This document shows, in pieces, positions 17,627-25,851 of a stretch of DNA of 64,000 nt (its first letter is position 1; every line of letters begins with the position of its first letter). The DNA lies in contig NZ_JAHKRA010000001.1 in the NCBI RefSeq assembly GCF_019345525.1, positions 339,257-403,256 of the forward strand. Reading direction: 5' to 3'. Below the pieces are notes generated by a model that was not told the origin of the DNA, ran no database searches, and saw only the letters and a list, made by a program, of their open reading frames with translations. Origin of the DNA: Flavobacterium sp. NKUCC04_CG. Lineage in GTDB: Bacteria; Bacteroidota; Bacteroidia; Flavobacteriales; Flavobacteriaceae. The position numbers were made by a program, and so were the translations under genes.

Positions 17627-18808
17627 ATGAAAAACTTAAGCAAAAACATATTGTTCCAAATTATCATAGCGATTACCTTAGGAATTGTCTTTGGACTTTT
17701 TACACCCGAAGCAATTGGTCGTGTTTTCGCAAGTTTTAACGCTGTTTTTAGCTCGTTTCTATCCTTTACCATCCCGTTGATCATTCTGGGGCTTGTTGTG
17801 CCTGCAATTGGCAAATTAGGAAAGGGCGCTGGAGGCCTTTTGATTATGACTGTTGCCATAGCTTATGGCTCTACACTCTTCGCTGGATTCACCACCTATT
17901 TTGCGAGTATCAACATTTTCCCAGAACTACTCGCTACTCAAACACAACAATTAAATGTCGTTGATAAAATTTCAGATTTAGCACCCTATTTCACTATTGA
18001 ATTCACACCTATTATGGATGTGATGAGCGCTTTAGTACTTGCCTTTATCATCGGTATAGGCATTTCAAAATTGAACAATTCTACCCTAGAAAATGCTTTT
18101 GACGATTTTTTAATCATCATTACTAGCGTAATCAACAAAGTAATTATACCCTTACTTCCGGTATTTATCTTTGGAATATTTTTAAACATGTCTTATACCG
18201 GACAGGTTTTCTCTATCATACAGGTTTTTGTAAAAATCATCGGAGTCATTTTTGCCTTGCACATACTGTTGTTATTGATTCAATTTTCTATAGCCGGTAT
18301 CATCGCTAAAAAAAATCCCTTCAAACTATTAATCACCATGATGCCTGCATATTTTACGGCATTGGGAACCCAATCATCTGCCGCCACTATTCCCATCACT
18401 TTGCAACAAACCCTTAAAAATGGTGTTTCTGAAAAAATAGCTGGCTTTGTCATCCCTTTAGCTGCAAACATCCATTTGGCAGGAAGTACTTTAAAAATCG
18501 TCGCTTGTGCGATTGCTTTAATGCTTTTGCAAGGGCAACCGATTGAATTTGGCGCTTTTGCTGGGTTTATCTGTATGCTGGGAATCGCTATGGTAGCCGC
18601 GCCAGGCGTACCTGGAGGAGCCATTATGGCCGCCATCGGTATCATTGCAAAAATGCTCGGCTTTAACGATGAAAGTCAGGCCTTAATGATTTCACTATAT
18701 ATCGCTATGGATAGTTTTGGTACTGCCTGTAATGTTACCGGAGATGGTGCCATTGCTGTGGTTGTAGATGCTTTGACGAAGAAAAAATCAATTAACACGG
18801 AAATCTAA
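17627..18808 (+). CDS. Dicarboxylate/amino acid:cation symporter (DAACS family)
   Basis: A 393-residue inner-membrane transporter related to GltP/DctA. It has about eight membrane helices and the re-entrant substrate-site signatures: a serine-rich loop (TQSSAATIPITL), NIHLAGSTLKIV in TM7, the AAPGVPGGAIMAA loop and AMDSFGTACNVTGDGA in TM8. It probably imports a dicarboxylate or an amino acid such as glutamate or serine with Na+ or H+. A TTG at 17603 in frame coincides with a -7 box (TATTTTTG, 17598-17605), so the ATG at 17627 is taken as the start. Confidence 0.92.
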   Translation: MKNLSKNILFQIIIAITLGIVFGLFTPEAIGRVFASFNAVFSSFLSFTIPLIILGLVVPAIGKLGKGAGGLLIMTVAIAYGSTLFAGFTTYFASINIFPELLATQTQQLNVVDKISDLAPYFTIEFTPIMDVMSALVLAFIIGIGISKLNNSTLENAFDDFLIIITSVINKVIIPLLPVFIFGIFLNMSYTGQVFSIIQVFVKIIGVIFALHILLLLIQFSIAGIIAKKNPFKLLITMMPAYFTALGTQSSAATIPITLQQTLKNGVSEKIAGFVIPLAANIHLAGSTLKIVACAIALMLLQGQPIEFGAFAGFICMLGIAMVAAPGVPGGAIMAAIGIIAKMLGFNDESQALMISLYIAMDSFGTACNVTGDGAIAVVVDALTKKKSINTEI

Positions 18809-18834
18809 ACCCGCTTTTTTATAAAAATAGTCAC

Positions 18835-18854
18835 TCCCTTTTAGTAAAAAGGGA
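18835..18854. terminator. Weak hairpin between symporter and convergent secreted-protein gene
   Basis: TCCCTTTT pairs with AAAAGGGA around AGTA. T-rich sequence follows on the minus strand only after a short gap, so termination activity is uncertain. Confidence 0.35.
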
Positions 18855-18880
18855 CACTGACTGCTTAACAGATCCTAAAA

Positions 18881-19681
18881 TTAAAATTTTCTATATTTCA
18901 TTTGCAATTTCGCTCCTAACTGCACTTTTTCAAACATGGTATGAGTGGTTTGTATCGCTATATTGTTATTCTTCTTGATGTCTATATTTTTAAACACCTT
19001 CTTTTTTGTGCTTTTAAATTCATACAGCTCTTCAGCGACAACCTCCTTTTCGACTAACTTTCCGTTGTATTCATAACATATACTCAACGCCCTTTCCACA
19101 AGTTGACTGTCTCTCTTAAAAAAAATGTTGTCGCCCACTTCAAACTCATTAAAACTCACTCCGTTATTGACAAACCTAGTCAATACCCGATTTTCTAAAT
19201 CGACCTCAAAAACAACTTTGTAATTCCAATCGTCATCATATAAATAAAAAAACTCATCTACCCTGTGAACCTTGTGTCGGTCTATTGCCTTCAAAAGCAA
19301 CTTAAAATTACTTTTACTGCTAAACATAAAATAATGGTACTTCATCAAACTGACAAAAGGAACCGAATCACTTATATCGTATTCCGCCTCTGCCTCCGAT
19401 ACCAGCAACACCATATTATAAAAGGAGTTCTTTTTAAAAAAACCTTTGTCCGACTCTAACAAGCGTCCAGCACTATTGTTTTCTGAGCTAAAAGTATCGT
19501 ATTCATAAAAATTATCGGCATCGTACAACTTATAACTGTTTTTTAAGATTGCTGTCAATTCCTTCTTGTCTTTCTGACTGTCAACAGAAATAACAATATC
19601 ATCTAAAACACGACCTTCAGACTCCTCTTGACCATATAAAATAATAGGTCCCAAAAATAACCAAAAATAAAAAAATCTCAT
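18881..19681 (-). CDS. Secreted hypothetical protein
   Basis: A 266-residue protein with a signal peptide (FYFWLFLGPIILYGQEES, cleavage near Gly-Gln). The mature part is rich in Asp, Glu, Phe and Tyr, with repeated short hydrophobic/aromatic strands (KYHYFMFSSK, EFFYLYDDDWNYKVVFEVDLENRVLTRF) that suggest a beta-rich fold. I do not recognise a family. It lies just downstream of a lipoprotein gene and is separated from it by the hairpin-plus-leader module also seen at 13753-13791, so the pair may have a related history to the other lipoprotein cluster. Confidence 0.65.
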   Translation of the reverse strand: MRFFYFWLFLGPIILYGQEESEGRVLDDIVISVDSQKDKKELTAILKNSYKLYDADNFYEYDTFSSENNSAGRLLESDKGFFKKNSFYNMVLLVSEAEAEYDISDSVPFVSLMKYHYFMFSSKSNFKLLLKAIDRHKVHRVDEFFYLYDDDWNYKVVFEVDLENRVLTRFVNNGVSFNEFEVGDNIFFKRDSQLVERALSICYEYNGKLVEKEVVAEELYEFKSTKKKVFKNIDIKKNNNIAIQTTHTMFEKVQLGAKLQMKYRKF

Positions 19682-19686
19682 ACAAC

Positions 19687-19721
19687 ACCATATTTAAAAT
19701 GAGGCTACTTCAGTAGCCTCA
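19687..19721 (-). terminator. Hairpin and shared 13-bp leader motif before the secreted-protein gene
   Basis: TGAGGCTAC pairs with GTAGCCTCA around a 4-base loop (19700-19721). On the minus strand the stem runs directly into TTTTAAATATGGT (19687-19699), identical to the 13-mer at 13753-13765. The start codon at 19681 follows. Confidence 0.6.
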
Positions 19722-19745
19722 TCAGTTAATAATTACAAGTCAAAC

Positions 19746-20597
19746 CTATTCAAATAGTGTTGAATAATATTTATAACCATATCTGTAGGTGGCCATTTCA
19801 AACAATAGGACATCTTTAGTCTGTTGCGATAATTGAGCATCTTTTGACACAGCATGTTCAATCTCAATAGAGTACGCAGCAAACTGGTTCGCGGGAATAT
19901 CCGCATTAAAAACTCCTTTATAACTATTCGAAATCATTTTAAAATGATTAGCCTCTTCCACATTATCAAATTCATACATGGTTTCATAAAATTGATCACT
20001 TCCAAGGTTCTCAAATACCTGAAGTCGATTTATAAATCCTAAAACAGCTTCTTTCTCAAAAGGAGGATTTAAGCCTAAATTACTTACTTCTGAAAAAGTA
20101 ATATCATAAACAACTTCATTTAATTTCACCAAGTCAACCGAGGCTAAACCTTCATCCTTTAACACCTCGTTCACTACCACATAATGGTTAAACCCATAAA
20201 TATCCAAATGGTTACTCGAATTCGAAACCTCCCGAAGCGACGCTACTTTATCAAGTAGTTCATCTCTAAAAGGATATGAATTAGCAGTCTGCAAACTAAA
20301 CATTTCTGACACTGAAGCGACAGCAGCAGAAACCAAACCTCCAACCCAATTAGCATTTTTCGTATTATTGGATAAATAGACTCCCGCTCCAGCAGCATCT
20401 TTACCTAACACCCTTTTCCACCATCCCCAAGAACTACTAATTTTTCCGGATTCGTCGTCAATTCCTTCCATGTACTTTAACGCAATACGCTCGTATGCGT
20501 TCTTTCCATCGTCTATTAACACCTCATCGTTTTTATCTGAGCTGCATCCTACAGCCATAAAAACCAAACTAAAAAATAAAAATAGATTTTTCATCAT
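19746..20597 (-). CDS. Hypothetical lipoprotein
   Basis: A 283-residue lipoprotein with signal LVFMAVGCSS (Cys18). Mature residues include a run of small residues near 85-100 (GAGVYLSNNTKNANWVGG) and a mostly helical remainder; no motif is recognised. Two adjacent ATG codons (20597, 20594) both suit the signal peptide. The gene is followed by a hairpin and the secreted protein at 18881-19681, with which it is probably cotranscribed at least in part. It has a long AT-rich upstream region and no clear promoter match. Confidence 0.7.
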   Translation of the reverse strand: MMKNLFLFFSLVFMAVGCSSDKNDEVLIDDGKNAYERIALKYMEGIDDESGKISSSWGWWKRVLGKDAAGAGVYLSNNTKNANWVGGLVSAAVASVSEMFSLQTANSYPFRDELLDKVASLREVSNSSNHLDIYGFNHYVVVNEVLKDEGLASVDLVKLNEVVYDITFSEVSNLGLNPPFEKEAVLGFINRLQVFENLGSDQFYETMYEFDNVEEANHFKMISNSYKGVFNADIPANQFAAYSIEIEHAVSKDAQLSQQTKDVLLFEMATYRYGYKYYSTLFE

Positions 20598-20949
20598 TTC
20601 AAAGTTTTTAAAAATTGATAAATTAAAAATAATTTTCTCCTAATAAATAAACAAGAAATACAGCGGTTTTAACTGTTTTACAAAAAATACAACCTTTTAA
20701 TAATCAAGTGATTACTATAGTAATGGAAGTTTTAAAAACAAGTATTTAAATATTAAGGTGTCTAAAAAATACAACATATTTATTAAATTTTTAGATACTT
20801 TATGACCGAAAAATAAATATAATGATTGTTTTAATAAAAAAACACCGCATAACTTGCCTGTACAATTAAAATGACACGGTTAACACTTTTCCTCTAGTCG
20901 TTTGAACAACAAGAAAACAAGAATATAATTCAGCCTTACCGGGATTTAC
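20598..20949. other. AT-rich intergenic region, no gene seen
   Basis: This very AT-rich region precedes the lipoprotein gene. The perfect palindrome ATTACTATAGTAAT (20711-20724) is the only structured element seen and could be chance at this composition. No RNA fold or ORF with coding character was found. Confidence 0.5.
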
Positions 20950-21597
20950 CTAGAAAAGCTTTGTATTCTTAAGTATCTGCATGAATTGCGTTCGCGGAAT
21001 TTCGCGCGCACCGAGACTGTCTAAATGGTCGTTATAGACCTGACAATCGAGAAGTTGGTATTGGTGCAGCTGTAAGTGCTGTACCAATGCGATAAAAGCC
21101 ACTTTACTGGCATTAGAAACGAGAGAAAACATGCTTTCACCACAAAAGATATGACCTAAGTCAACTCCATACAACCCACCAACTAATTGGTCGTCTTGCC
21201 AAACTTCAACCGATTGGGCCCGGTTTTGTTTGTGTAATTCGCAATAGGCTTCAATCATGTCGTCGGTAATCCAAGTGCCGTTTTGACCTTGTCTTTTGAC
21301 CATTTGACAATGATTAATCACTTGACGAAATTCGCGGTTAAAGCTTACCTTGAATTCGTTTCGGTTGAGAATGTTACGCATACTTTTAGACACTTTGAGT
21401 TCGTCTAAAAACAGCACCATTCGCGGATCAGGTGCCCACCAAGTAATGGGCTCCCCATCTTCAAACCACGGAAAGATTCCCGATCGGTACGCCAACAACA
21501 GGCGTTCGGTTGATAAATCTCCCCCCAAGGCCAAAATTCCCGACTCATGAGTTTGTGTGACTTCGGGAAAAAAAAGATTCTTATTAACTACATACAT
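20950..21597 (-). CDS. aat: Leucyl/phenylalanyl-tRNA--protein transferase
   Basis: A 215-residue N-end-rule enzyme that adds Leu or Phe to proteins with N-terminal Lys or Arg and so marks them for ClpS/ClpAP. Family motifs are GILALGGDLS, LLAYRSGIFPWF, ITWWAPDPRMVL, GTWITDDMIEAYCELH, VGGLYGVDLGHIFCGESMFS and the C-terminal DCQVYNDHLDSLGAREIPR. A TTG 12 bases upstream would extend the ORF, but the ATG at 21597 gives the family N-terminus. It lies downstream of a terminator that ends the DUF3127 gene. Confidence 0.96.
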   Translation of the reverse strand: MYVVNKNLFFPEVTQTHESGILALGGDLSTERLLLAYRSGIFPWFEDGEPITWWAPDPRMVLFLDELKVSKSMRNILNRNEFKVSFNREFRQVINHCQMVKRQGQNGTWITDDMIEAYCELHKQNRAQSVEVWQDDQLVGGLYGVDLGHIFCGESMFSLVSNASKVAFIALVQHLQLHQYQLLDCQVYNDHLDSLGAREIPRTQFMQILKNTKLF

Positions 21598-21623
21598 CTC
21601 AACAAACAACTAGTATAAAAACC

Positions 21624-21655
21624 AGTGGCCATCCTTTTGAGATAGCCACTTTTTA
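21624..21655 (-). terminator. Terminator of the DUF3127 gene
   Basis: On the minus strand AGTGGC-TATC pairs imperfectly with GGAT-GGCCACT around a short A-rich loop (stem within 21624-21650). The hairpin lies between the DUF3127 stop and the aat start. The opposite strand has the stronger T-run, so activity here is probable but not certain. Confidence 0.55.
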
Positions 21656-21658
21656 TTT

Positions 21659-22036
21659 TTAGAACGGTAAATCGTCGTGTTCTTCTTCGTTAAATTTCGG
21701 AGCCGATTCAAATTGCTCTGAAGGCATAGAAGGAGGTGTTGCCATCCCAGCCGGTTGCTCTGCAACAGCCTTTTCAATTCTCCATCCTTGGATTGAGTTG
21801 AAATATTTGGTTTCTCCCTGTGGGTTAACCCACTCTCTACCTCTTAAATTAATCGATACTTTTACGGGTTCTCCTACTTGGAATGCATTTAATAAATCAC
21901 AACGATCTTGAGTAAACTCAATCATAATATGTTGTGGATATTGTTCGTCTGTTGTTACTACCAACTCTCTTTTTTTAAAAGACTGACTCACTTGCTGTGG
22001 TTGGTTGATTACTTTAATTCTTCCTAAAACTTCCAT
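21659..22036 (-). CDS. DUF3127 domain-containing protein
   Basis: A 125-residue small soluble protein. Residues 1-95 form a predicted OB-like beta barrel (VLGRIKVINQPQQVSQSFKKR, QHIMIEFTQDRCDLLNAFQVGEPVKVSINLRGREW), the DUF3127 family, followed by an acidic tail ending EEHDDLPF. That tail resembles the protein-interaction tip of single-stranded DNA-binding proteins, which end in acidic residues and Pro-Phe. Members of this family are widespread in Bacteroidota; a role in nucleic-acid binding is inference from the fold and tail. Confidence 0.85.
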   Translation of the reverse strand: MEVLGRIKVINQPQQVSQSFKKRELVVTTDEQYPQHIMIEFTQDRCDLLNAFQVGEPVKVSINLRGREWVNPQGETKYFNSIQGWRIEKAVAEQPAGMATPPSMPSEQFESAPKFNEEEHDDLPF

Positions 22037-22075
22037 CGTATTAAATTTTATCGCGTTATATTGATTTGTGGAAAA

Positions 22076-22951
22076 CTATTTTTGAGCTAAAATGGTTTGC
22101 CACGCCAAAGTTACATTATTTTCAATTAAATATTCTTTTGCTTTTTCCAATTTCTTGTTTTGATCGTCTTCTAGCAATAGCTGTTGCAGTTCCGGATTTT
22201 CGGAAACGAAACTTTGCACCTCCTCCATAGTAGGCAATTGCTCCACATTTCCGAGTATTCCTAAATCATTACCGCTAAAGATAGGATTTTTTTTAACTGC
22301 TTCAGGAATAGCATCCACACCAACACCTAAAGTTGTCAACGGTTTTTCTACTTCAAACATGCCTGCATTAGCGCGGGTGTACCAGTTTCCACCCATACGG
22401 GCTACCAAATCCATCTTATGCTGCTCAATCGCTCCCTGTTCGTTTAAAACCGCTTCGTTGATGTGCATTTTAACCACTTCGCAAATCACTAGGTTTCCAG
22501 CTCCTCCCTGATCGCCCAAACCAATAACTTCCTTGACAATACATTCGAATTGCACCGGGCTTTCCGCTACTCTAAACGGCTTTACTATATCCGATTTTAA
22601 CATCGTAAATCCAGCCTTATCGAATTCATTTACGCCATCTTGATATTCCGTACTGCTCAAAGAAGTCTGTTGTACCATCTCGTAATTCACCACATTAATC
22701 ACCACCTGCATCGTCGCTTGAACGTTAAACAAAGTGTGTTTTAACGTATTATCGCGTACCCGTCTTGAAGGTGAAAAAATCAAAATAGGCGGATTTGCAC
22801 TAAACATATTAAAAAAGCTAAATGGCGATAGATTGGGATTTCCATCGGCATCAATAGTACTTGCTAAAGCAATAGGTCTCGGACCAATTGCCGTTTGCAT
22901 ATACGCTTGCAATTGAACTGTTGTAATATCTTTAGGATCTATGGTTTTCAT
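22076..22951 (-). CDS. Flavin reductase family protein (FMN-binding)
   Basis: A 291-residue protein. The N-terminal 200 residues are the split-barrel flavin reductase domain with the characteristic IGPRPIALASTIDADGNPNL, SPFSFFNMFSANPPI and an NTLKHTLFN segment for FMN phosphate. The C-terminal extension is helical and Glu-rich, common to flavobacterial members. It probably uses NAD(P)H to reduce flavin or an unknown substrate (flavoredoxin type). It lies 39 bp upstream of the DUF3127 gene in the same direction. Confidence 0.88.
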   Translation of the reverse strand: MKTIDPKDITTVQLQAYMQTAIGPRPIALASTIDADGNPNLSPFSFFNMFSANPPILIFSPSRRVRDNTLKHTLFNVQATMQVVINVVNYEMVQQTSLSSTEYQDGVNEFDKAGFTMLKSDIVKPFRVAESPVQFECIVKEVIGLGDQGGAGNLVICEVVKMHINEAVLNEQGAIEQHKMDLVARMGGNWYTRANAGMFEVEKPLTTLGVGVDAIPEAVKKNPIFSGNDLGILGNVEQLPTMEEVQSFVSENPELQQLLLEDDQNKKLEKAKEYLIENNVTLAWQTILAQK

Positions 22952-23105
22952 GAAAAATGCTTTATTTACTTAAGTTTTATAAAAGGTAAAAATAACAAAA
23001 ATGATCCATAATCCCATTGATAAGCATAAGTTTTCGTATGCAATTAAAAAGTTTACTGAAGGAAGCCGCTAATTTTTTATTACTTTTAAAGTCAAATTGA
23101 TTTTT

Positions 23106-24251
23106 ATGTTTTTTACAAGCAAAAACAATACTTGGCGCTGGCTTATTATCTTAACGGCTTTTGGTACTTTGGTTTTAATACTTTGGAACACCTTTACGTT
23201 TTTTCAGACTTTTAAGAACGAAGAGCGCTTGAAAATGGAGATTTGGGCCACAGCCTCACAAACGCTAAACAAGGCCGACCTAAACGATACCGATTTAGCC
23301 TTGCCCTTACAAATTCTAAACACCAACAACACCATTCCGATTATACAAACCACAGACAAGGACAGCATCATTAACATGGTGAATGTGGAAGAACAAATTG
23401 CCAGAGACCCTAAAAAAACTGCTGTCTTTTTTAATAAACTCAAGTCTCAGAATGCGCCCATAGTCATTGAATTCGACAAAACCAAACAGTATTTATATTA
23501 CGGAAATTCATCCTTACTTACCAAATTAAAATATTATCCAGGTGCCCTAATCTTGATATTTATATTTTTTACGGCTATGATTTTTAGTTTTTATCGCGCC
23601 AGTAAGATGGCCACTCAAAATCGATTATGGGCAGGAATGGCCAAAGAAACTGCTCATCAAATCGGCACTCCCCTTTCCTCTTTATTAGGCTGGGTAGAGA
23701 TTATGAGATTGGATGAAGTAAACGAAGAGACCGTAGTTGAAATTGAAAAAGACGTACACCGCTTGCAAACCATCGCAGAACGATTTTCGAAAATTGGATC
23801 CAAACCCGTTTTAGAGCTTTGCGACGTGGTAACAGAAACACAAATGGCTTTTGATTACCTGCGTTCTCGAGTTTCCAAACAAATCATGTTCTCTTTTAAA
23901 GCTCCTTCGTATGCACTGATGATACCTATGAATTCGATACTGCACAGTTGGACTATAGAAAACTTAATCAAAAATGCTATTGATGCCATGAAGGGGAAAG
24001 GTGCTATTGACATCATCATTGATGATAACGATAAAGGGATTCGAATTCAAATTAAAGATACCGGTAAAGGAATCGCGAAAAATCAATTTAAACGCATTTT
24101 TGAACCGGGTTATACCACCAAAAAAAGAGGTTGGGGACTTGGGCTATCATTAACGAAACGCATAGTAGAAACCTATCATAACGGATCCATCAAGGTAACG
24201 CATTCCGAATTGGGTAAAGGCACCACAATTTGCATTGTCTATAAAAAATAA
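23106..24251 (+). CDS. Sensor histidine kinase (orphan)
   Basis: A 381-residue membrane kinase. One membrane helix lies near residues 10-28, a periplasmic sensor of about 110 residues follows, and a second helix lies near 144-164. The H-box AKETAHQIGTPLSSLLGW places the phospho-accepting His near residue 183. The ATP-binding domain has NLIKNAIDAM (N box), DTGKGI (G1) and GWGLGLSL (G2). No response regulator is adjacent, so its partner is unknown. An in-frame TTG at 23097 is a less likely start than this ATG. Confidence 0.92.
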   Translation: MFFTSKNNTWRWLIILTAFGTLVLILWNTFTFFQTFKNEERLKMEIWATASQTLNKADLNDTDLALPLQILNTNNTIPIIQTTDKDSIINMVNVEEQIARDPKKTAVFFNKLKSQNAPIVIEFDKTKQYLYYGNSSLLTKLKYYPGALILIFIFFTAMIFSFYRASKMATQNRLWAGMAKETAHQIGTPLSSLLGWVEIMRLDEVNEETVVEIEKDVHRLQTIAERFSKIGSKPVLELCDVVTETQMAFDYLRSRVSKQIMFSFKAPSYALMIPMNSILHSWTIENLIKNAIDAMKGKGAIDIIIDDNDKGIRIQIKDTGKGIAKNQFKRIFEPGYTTKKRGWGLGLSLTKRIVETYHNGSIKVTHSELGKGTTICIVYKK

Positions 24252-24252
24252 A

Positions 24253-24283
24253 AACCGCAAATAATTCTCAACTATTTGCGGTT
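24253..24283. terminator. Bidirectional terminator between histidine kinase and HIT genes
   Basis: AACCGCAAATA is the perfect complement of TATTTGCGGTT, with a 9-base loop. It lies directly after the kinase stop and 25 bp from the end of the opposing HIT gene. The plus-strand T-run is short. Confidence 0.7.
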
Positions 24284-24307
24284 CTATGAAATTGATTTGT
24301 TCAATCT

Positions 24308-24697
24308 CTAATTTATATGCTGCTGAATAGCCTTGGCTAAGGCATCAAATTCTGTTTCCGATAAAGATGTTTTTTTCACAAAGCGCATATCGTCCATGTC
24401 TTGTAATGGAATCAAATGAACATGTACGTGAGGAACTTCTAGTCCTACTACAGCCATTCCAATACGTTTACAAGGAACGGTAAGCTCTAAAGCTTTGGCT
24501 ACTTTTCGAGAAAATTTCATCAATTCAAGATAGGCTTCTTCGTCCATATCAAAAATCTTATTGACTTCTTGTTTGGGAATACAAAGCGTATGTCCTTTTG
24601 CATTTGGATTTATATCCAAAAATGCTAAAAAACGATCATCTTCTGCAACTTTATAAGCCGGTATTTCTCCGTTAATGATTTTGGTGAATATAGACAT
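24308..24697 (-). CDS. HIT family (histidine triad) nucleotide hydrolase
   Basis: A 129-residue Hint-type protein. It starts SIFTKIINGEIPAYKV and carries the histidine triad VPHVHVHLIPL near residues 97-107, which binds the alpha-phosphate of nucleotides. Such proteins hydrolyse adenosine phosphoramidates or related nucleotide conjugates. It sits 21 bp downstream of greA in the same direction and is probably cotranscribed, a pairing common in Bacteroidota. Confidence 0.95.
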   Translation of the reverse strand: MSIFTKIINGEIPAYKVAEDDRFLAFLDINPNAKGHTLCIPKQEVNKIFDMDEEAYLELMKFSRKVAKALELTVPCKRIGMAVVGLEVPHVHVHLIPLQDMDDMRFVKKTSLSETEFDALAKAIQQHIN

Positions 24698-24718
24698 AGT
24701 TCTCTTGAATTTTCTAAA

Positions 24719-25195
24719 TTAATCTCTACTGATTTCTAGTACTTCAAACTTCATAATTCCATTAGGAACTTGAATCTCAGCAATTTCTCCAACTGTTTTT
24801 CCTAATAAACCTCTTCCAATAGGAGAAGTTACGGAAATTTTTCCAGCTTTCAAATCTGCTTCACTTTCCGCTACTAAAGTATAAGTCATTTCCATACCGT
24901 TGAGTTGATTTTTAATCTTTACGGTTGAAAGGACTAAAGCCTTGCTAACATCTAATTGTGATTCATCAATAAGGCGTGCATTAGCATTGACCTCTTCTAA
25001 TTTAGAAATTTTAAGTTCTAACAAACCTTGCGCTTCCTTAGCTGCATCATACTCTGCATTCTCCGATAAATCTCCTTTGTCTCTGGCATCCGCAATTGCT
25101 TGCGACGCTTTTGGACGCTCCACACTCTTTAACTGCTCAATCTCATCTCTTAGTTTTTTCAAACCCTCAGCAGTATAATACGAAATTTTACTCAT
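24719..25195 (-). CDS. greA: Transcription elongation factor GreA
   Basis: A 158-residue factor that rescues backtracked RNA polymerase by stimulating transcript cleavage. The N-terminal coiled coil (about 1-75) has the tip DARDKGDLSENAEYDAAK, with the Asp and Glu residues that reach the active site. The C-terminal FKBP-like domain includes ISVTSPIGRGLLGKTVGE. It has its own promoter and a 100-base leader with a terminator-like hairpin. Confidence 0.97.
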   Translation of the reverse strand: MSKISYYTAEGLKKLRDEIEQLKSVERPKASQAIADARDKGDLSENAEYDAAKEAQGLLELKISKLEEVNANARLIDESQLDVSKALVLSTVKIKNQLNGMEMTYTLVAESEADLKAGKISVTSPIGRGLLGKTVGEIAEIQVPNGIMKFEVLEISRD

Positions 25196-25218
25196 AATTT
25201 ACATGGTTTATAAAATAG

Positions 25219-25243
25219 AAAAAATCCCATTGAAACGGGATTT
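25219..25243 (-). promoter_or_regulatory. Attenuator-like hairpin in the greA leader
   Basis: Read on the minus strand, AAATCCC pairs with GGGATTT around an 8-base loop and runs into six T. It lies between the greA promoter (25306-25335) and the greA start (25195), about 55 bases after the expected transcription start. Premature termination would release a short leader RNA. Confidence 0.6.
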
Positions 25244-25305
25244 CTTTCTATGAAGATATTATTTAATCGCTATTTTTAATTATTTACTAACTGTATCATT
25301 TTTGT

Positions 25306-25335
25306 CAAAGTTAAATAATTAAATTTGTTTTCCAA
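25306..25335 (-). promoter_or_regulatory. Promoter of greA
   Basis: On the minus strand, TTG at 25335-25333, a 19-bp spacer and TAACTTTG at 25313-25306 match the flavobacterial consensus well. Transcription would start near 25300, giving a leader of about 100 bases. Confidence 0.72.
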
Positions 25336-25346
25336 ATTCTTTAATC

Positions 25347-25769
25347 ATGAAAAAGCTTTTTCTATTGTTTATTATTACTATTTCATTTTTAGGCTGTTCC
25401 AAAGATAGTTCTAGTAATCGCAATCCCTATTTACCCGACTACCCGATTTCCCTCAACATAAATTTAAACCTTCCTCAGTATAGCAACTTAAGGCATCCAT
25501 CGACTGCTGTTCGCGTTTTTGGAGAAGCACTCGGTGCTCGGGGTTTAATTATTTTCAATTCGGGAAGCGGCTATATGGCCTATGATGTTGCTTGTCCCAA
25601 TCACGAACTAAAAGATTGTTCGACTATGGAACTCATAGGAGTTTCTGCAGAGTGTCCTTGCGACGGTTTAAAATATTTGTTGTTTACCGGTTTATCCGAA
25701 GGAGCGGCTTACCCACTTAAACAATACCGTATTGATATTATGGGCGATGTGTTAAGAGTGTATAATTAA
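25347..25769 (+). CDS. Rieske-like lipoprotein
   Basis: A 140-residue lipoprotein (signal ITISFLGCSK, Cys17). The mature part resembles a Rieske domain: ACPNHEL, then 13 residues later ECPCDGLKYLLFTG, then a C-terminal strand pair. A true Rieske [2Fe-2S] site needs C-x-H and C-x-x-H. Here the spacing is C-P-N-H and the second site is C-P-C without the histidine, so the cluster is probably absent or bound differently. Such degenerate Rieske-fold lipoproteins occur in Flavobacteriia; function unknown. Confidence 0.7.
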   Translation: MKKLFLLFIITISFLGCSKDSSSNRNPYLPDYPISLNINLNLPQYSNLRHPSTAVRVFGEALGARGLIIFNSGSGYMAYDVACPNHELKDCSTMELIGVSAECPCDGLKYLLFTGLSEGAAYPLKQYRIDIMGDVLRVYN

Positions 25770-25851
25770 CGATTCCAAATTCGAAACTAGTGACTGCCTT
25801 ACAAGCTAACATTCTCAAGGCTTCGCAGTCACTAATTACGAATTGATAAGC

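Noticed and set aside
20711..20724. Perfect 14-bp palindrome ATTACTATAGTAAT
   Set aside because: Only A/T-rich symmetry in a very AT-rich gap, no gene or repeat context; could be chance.
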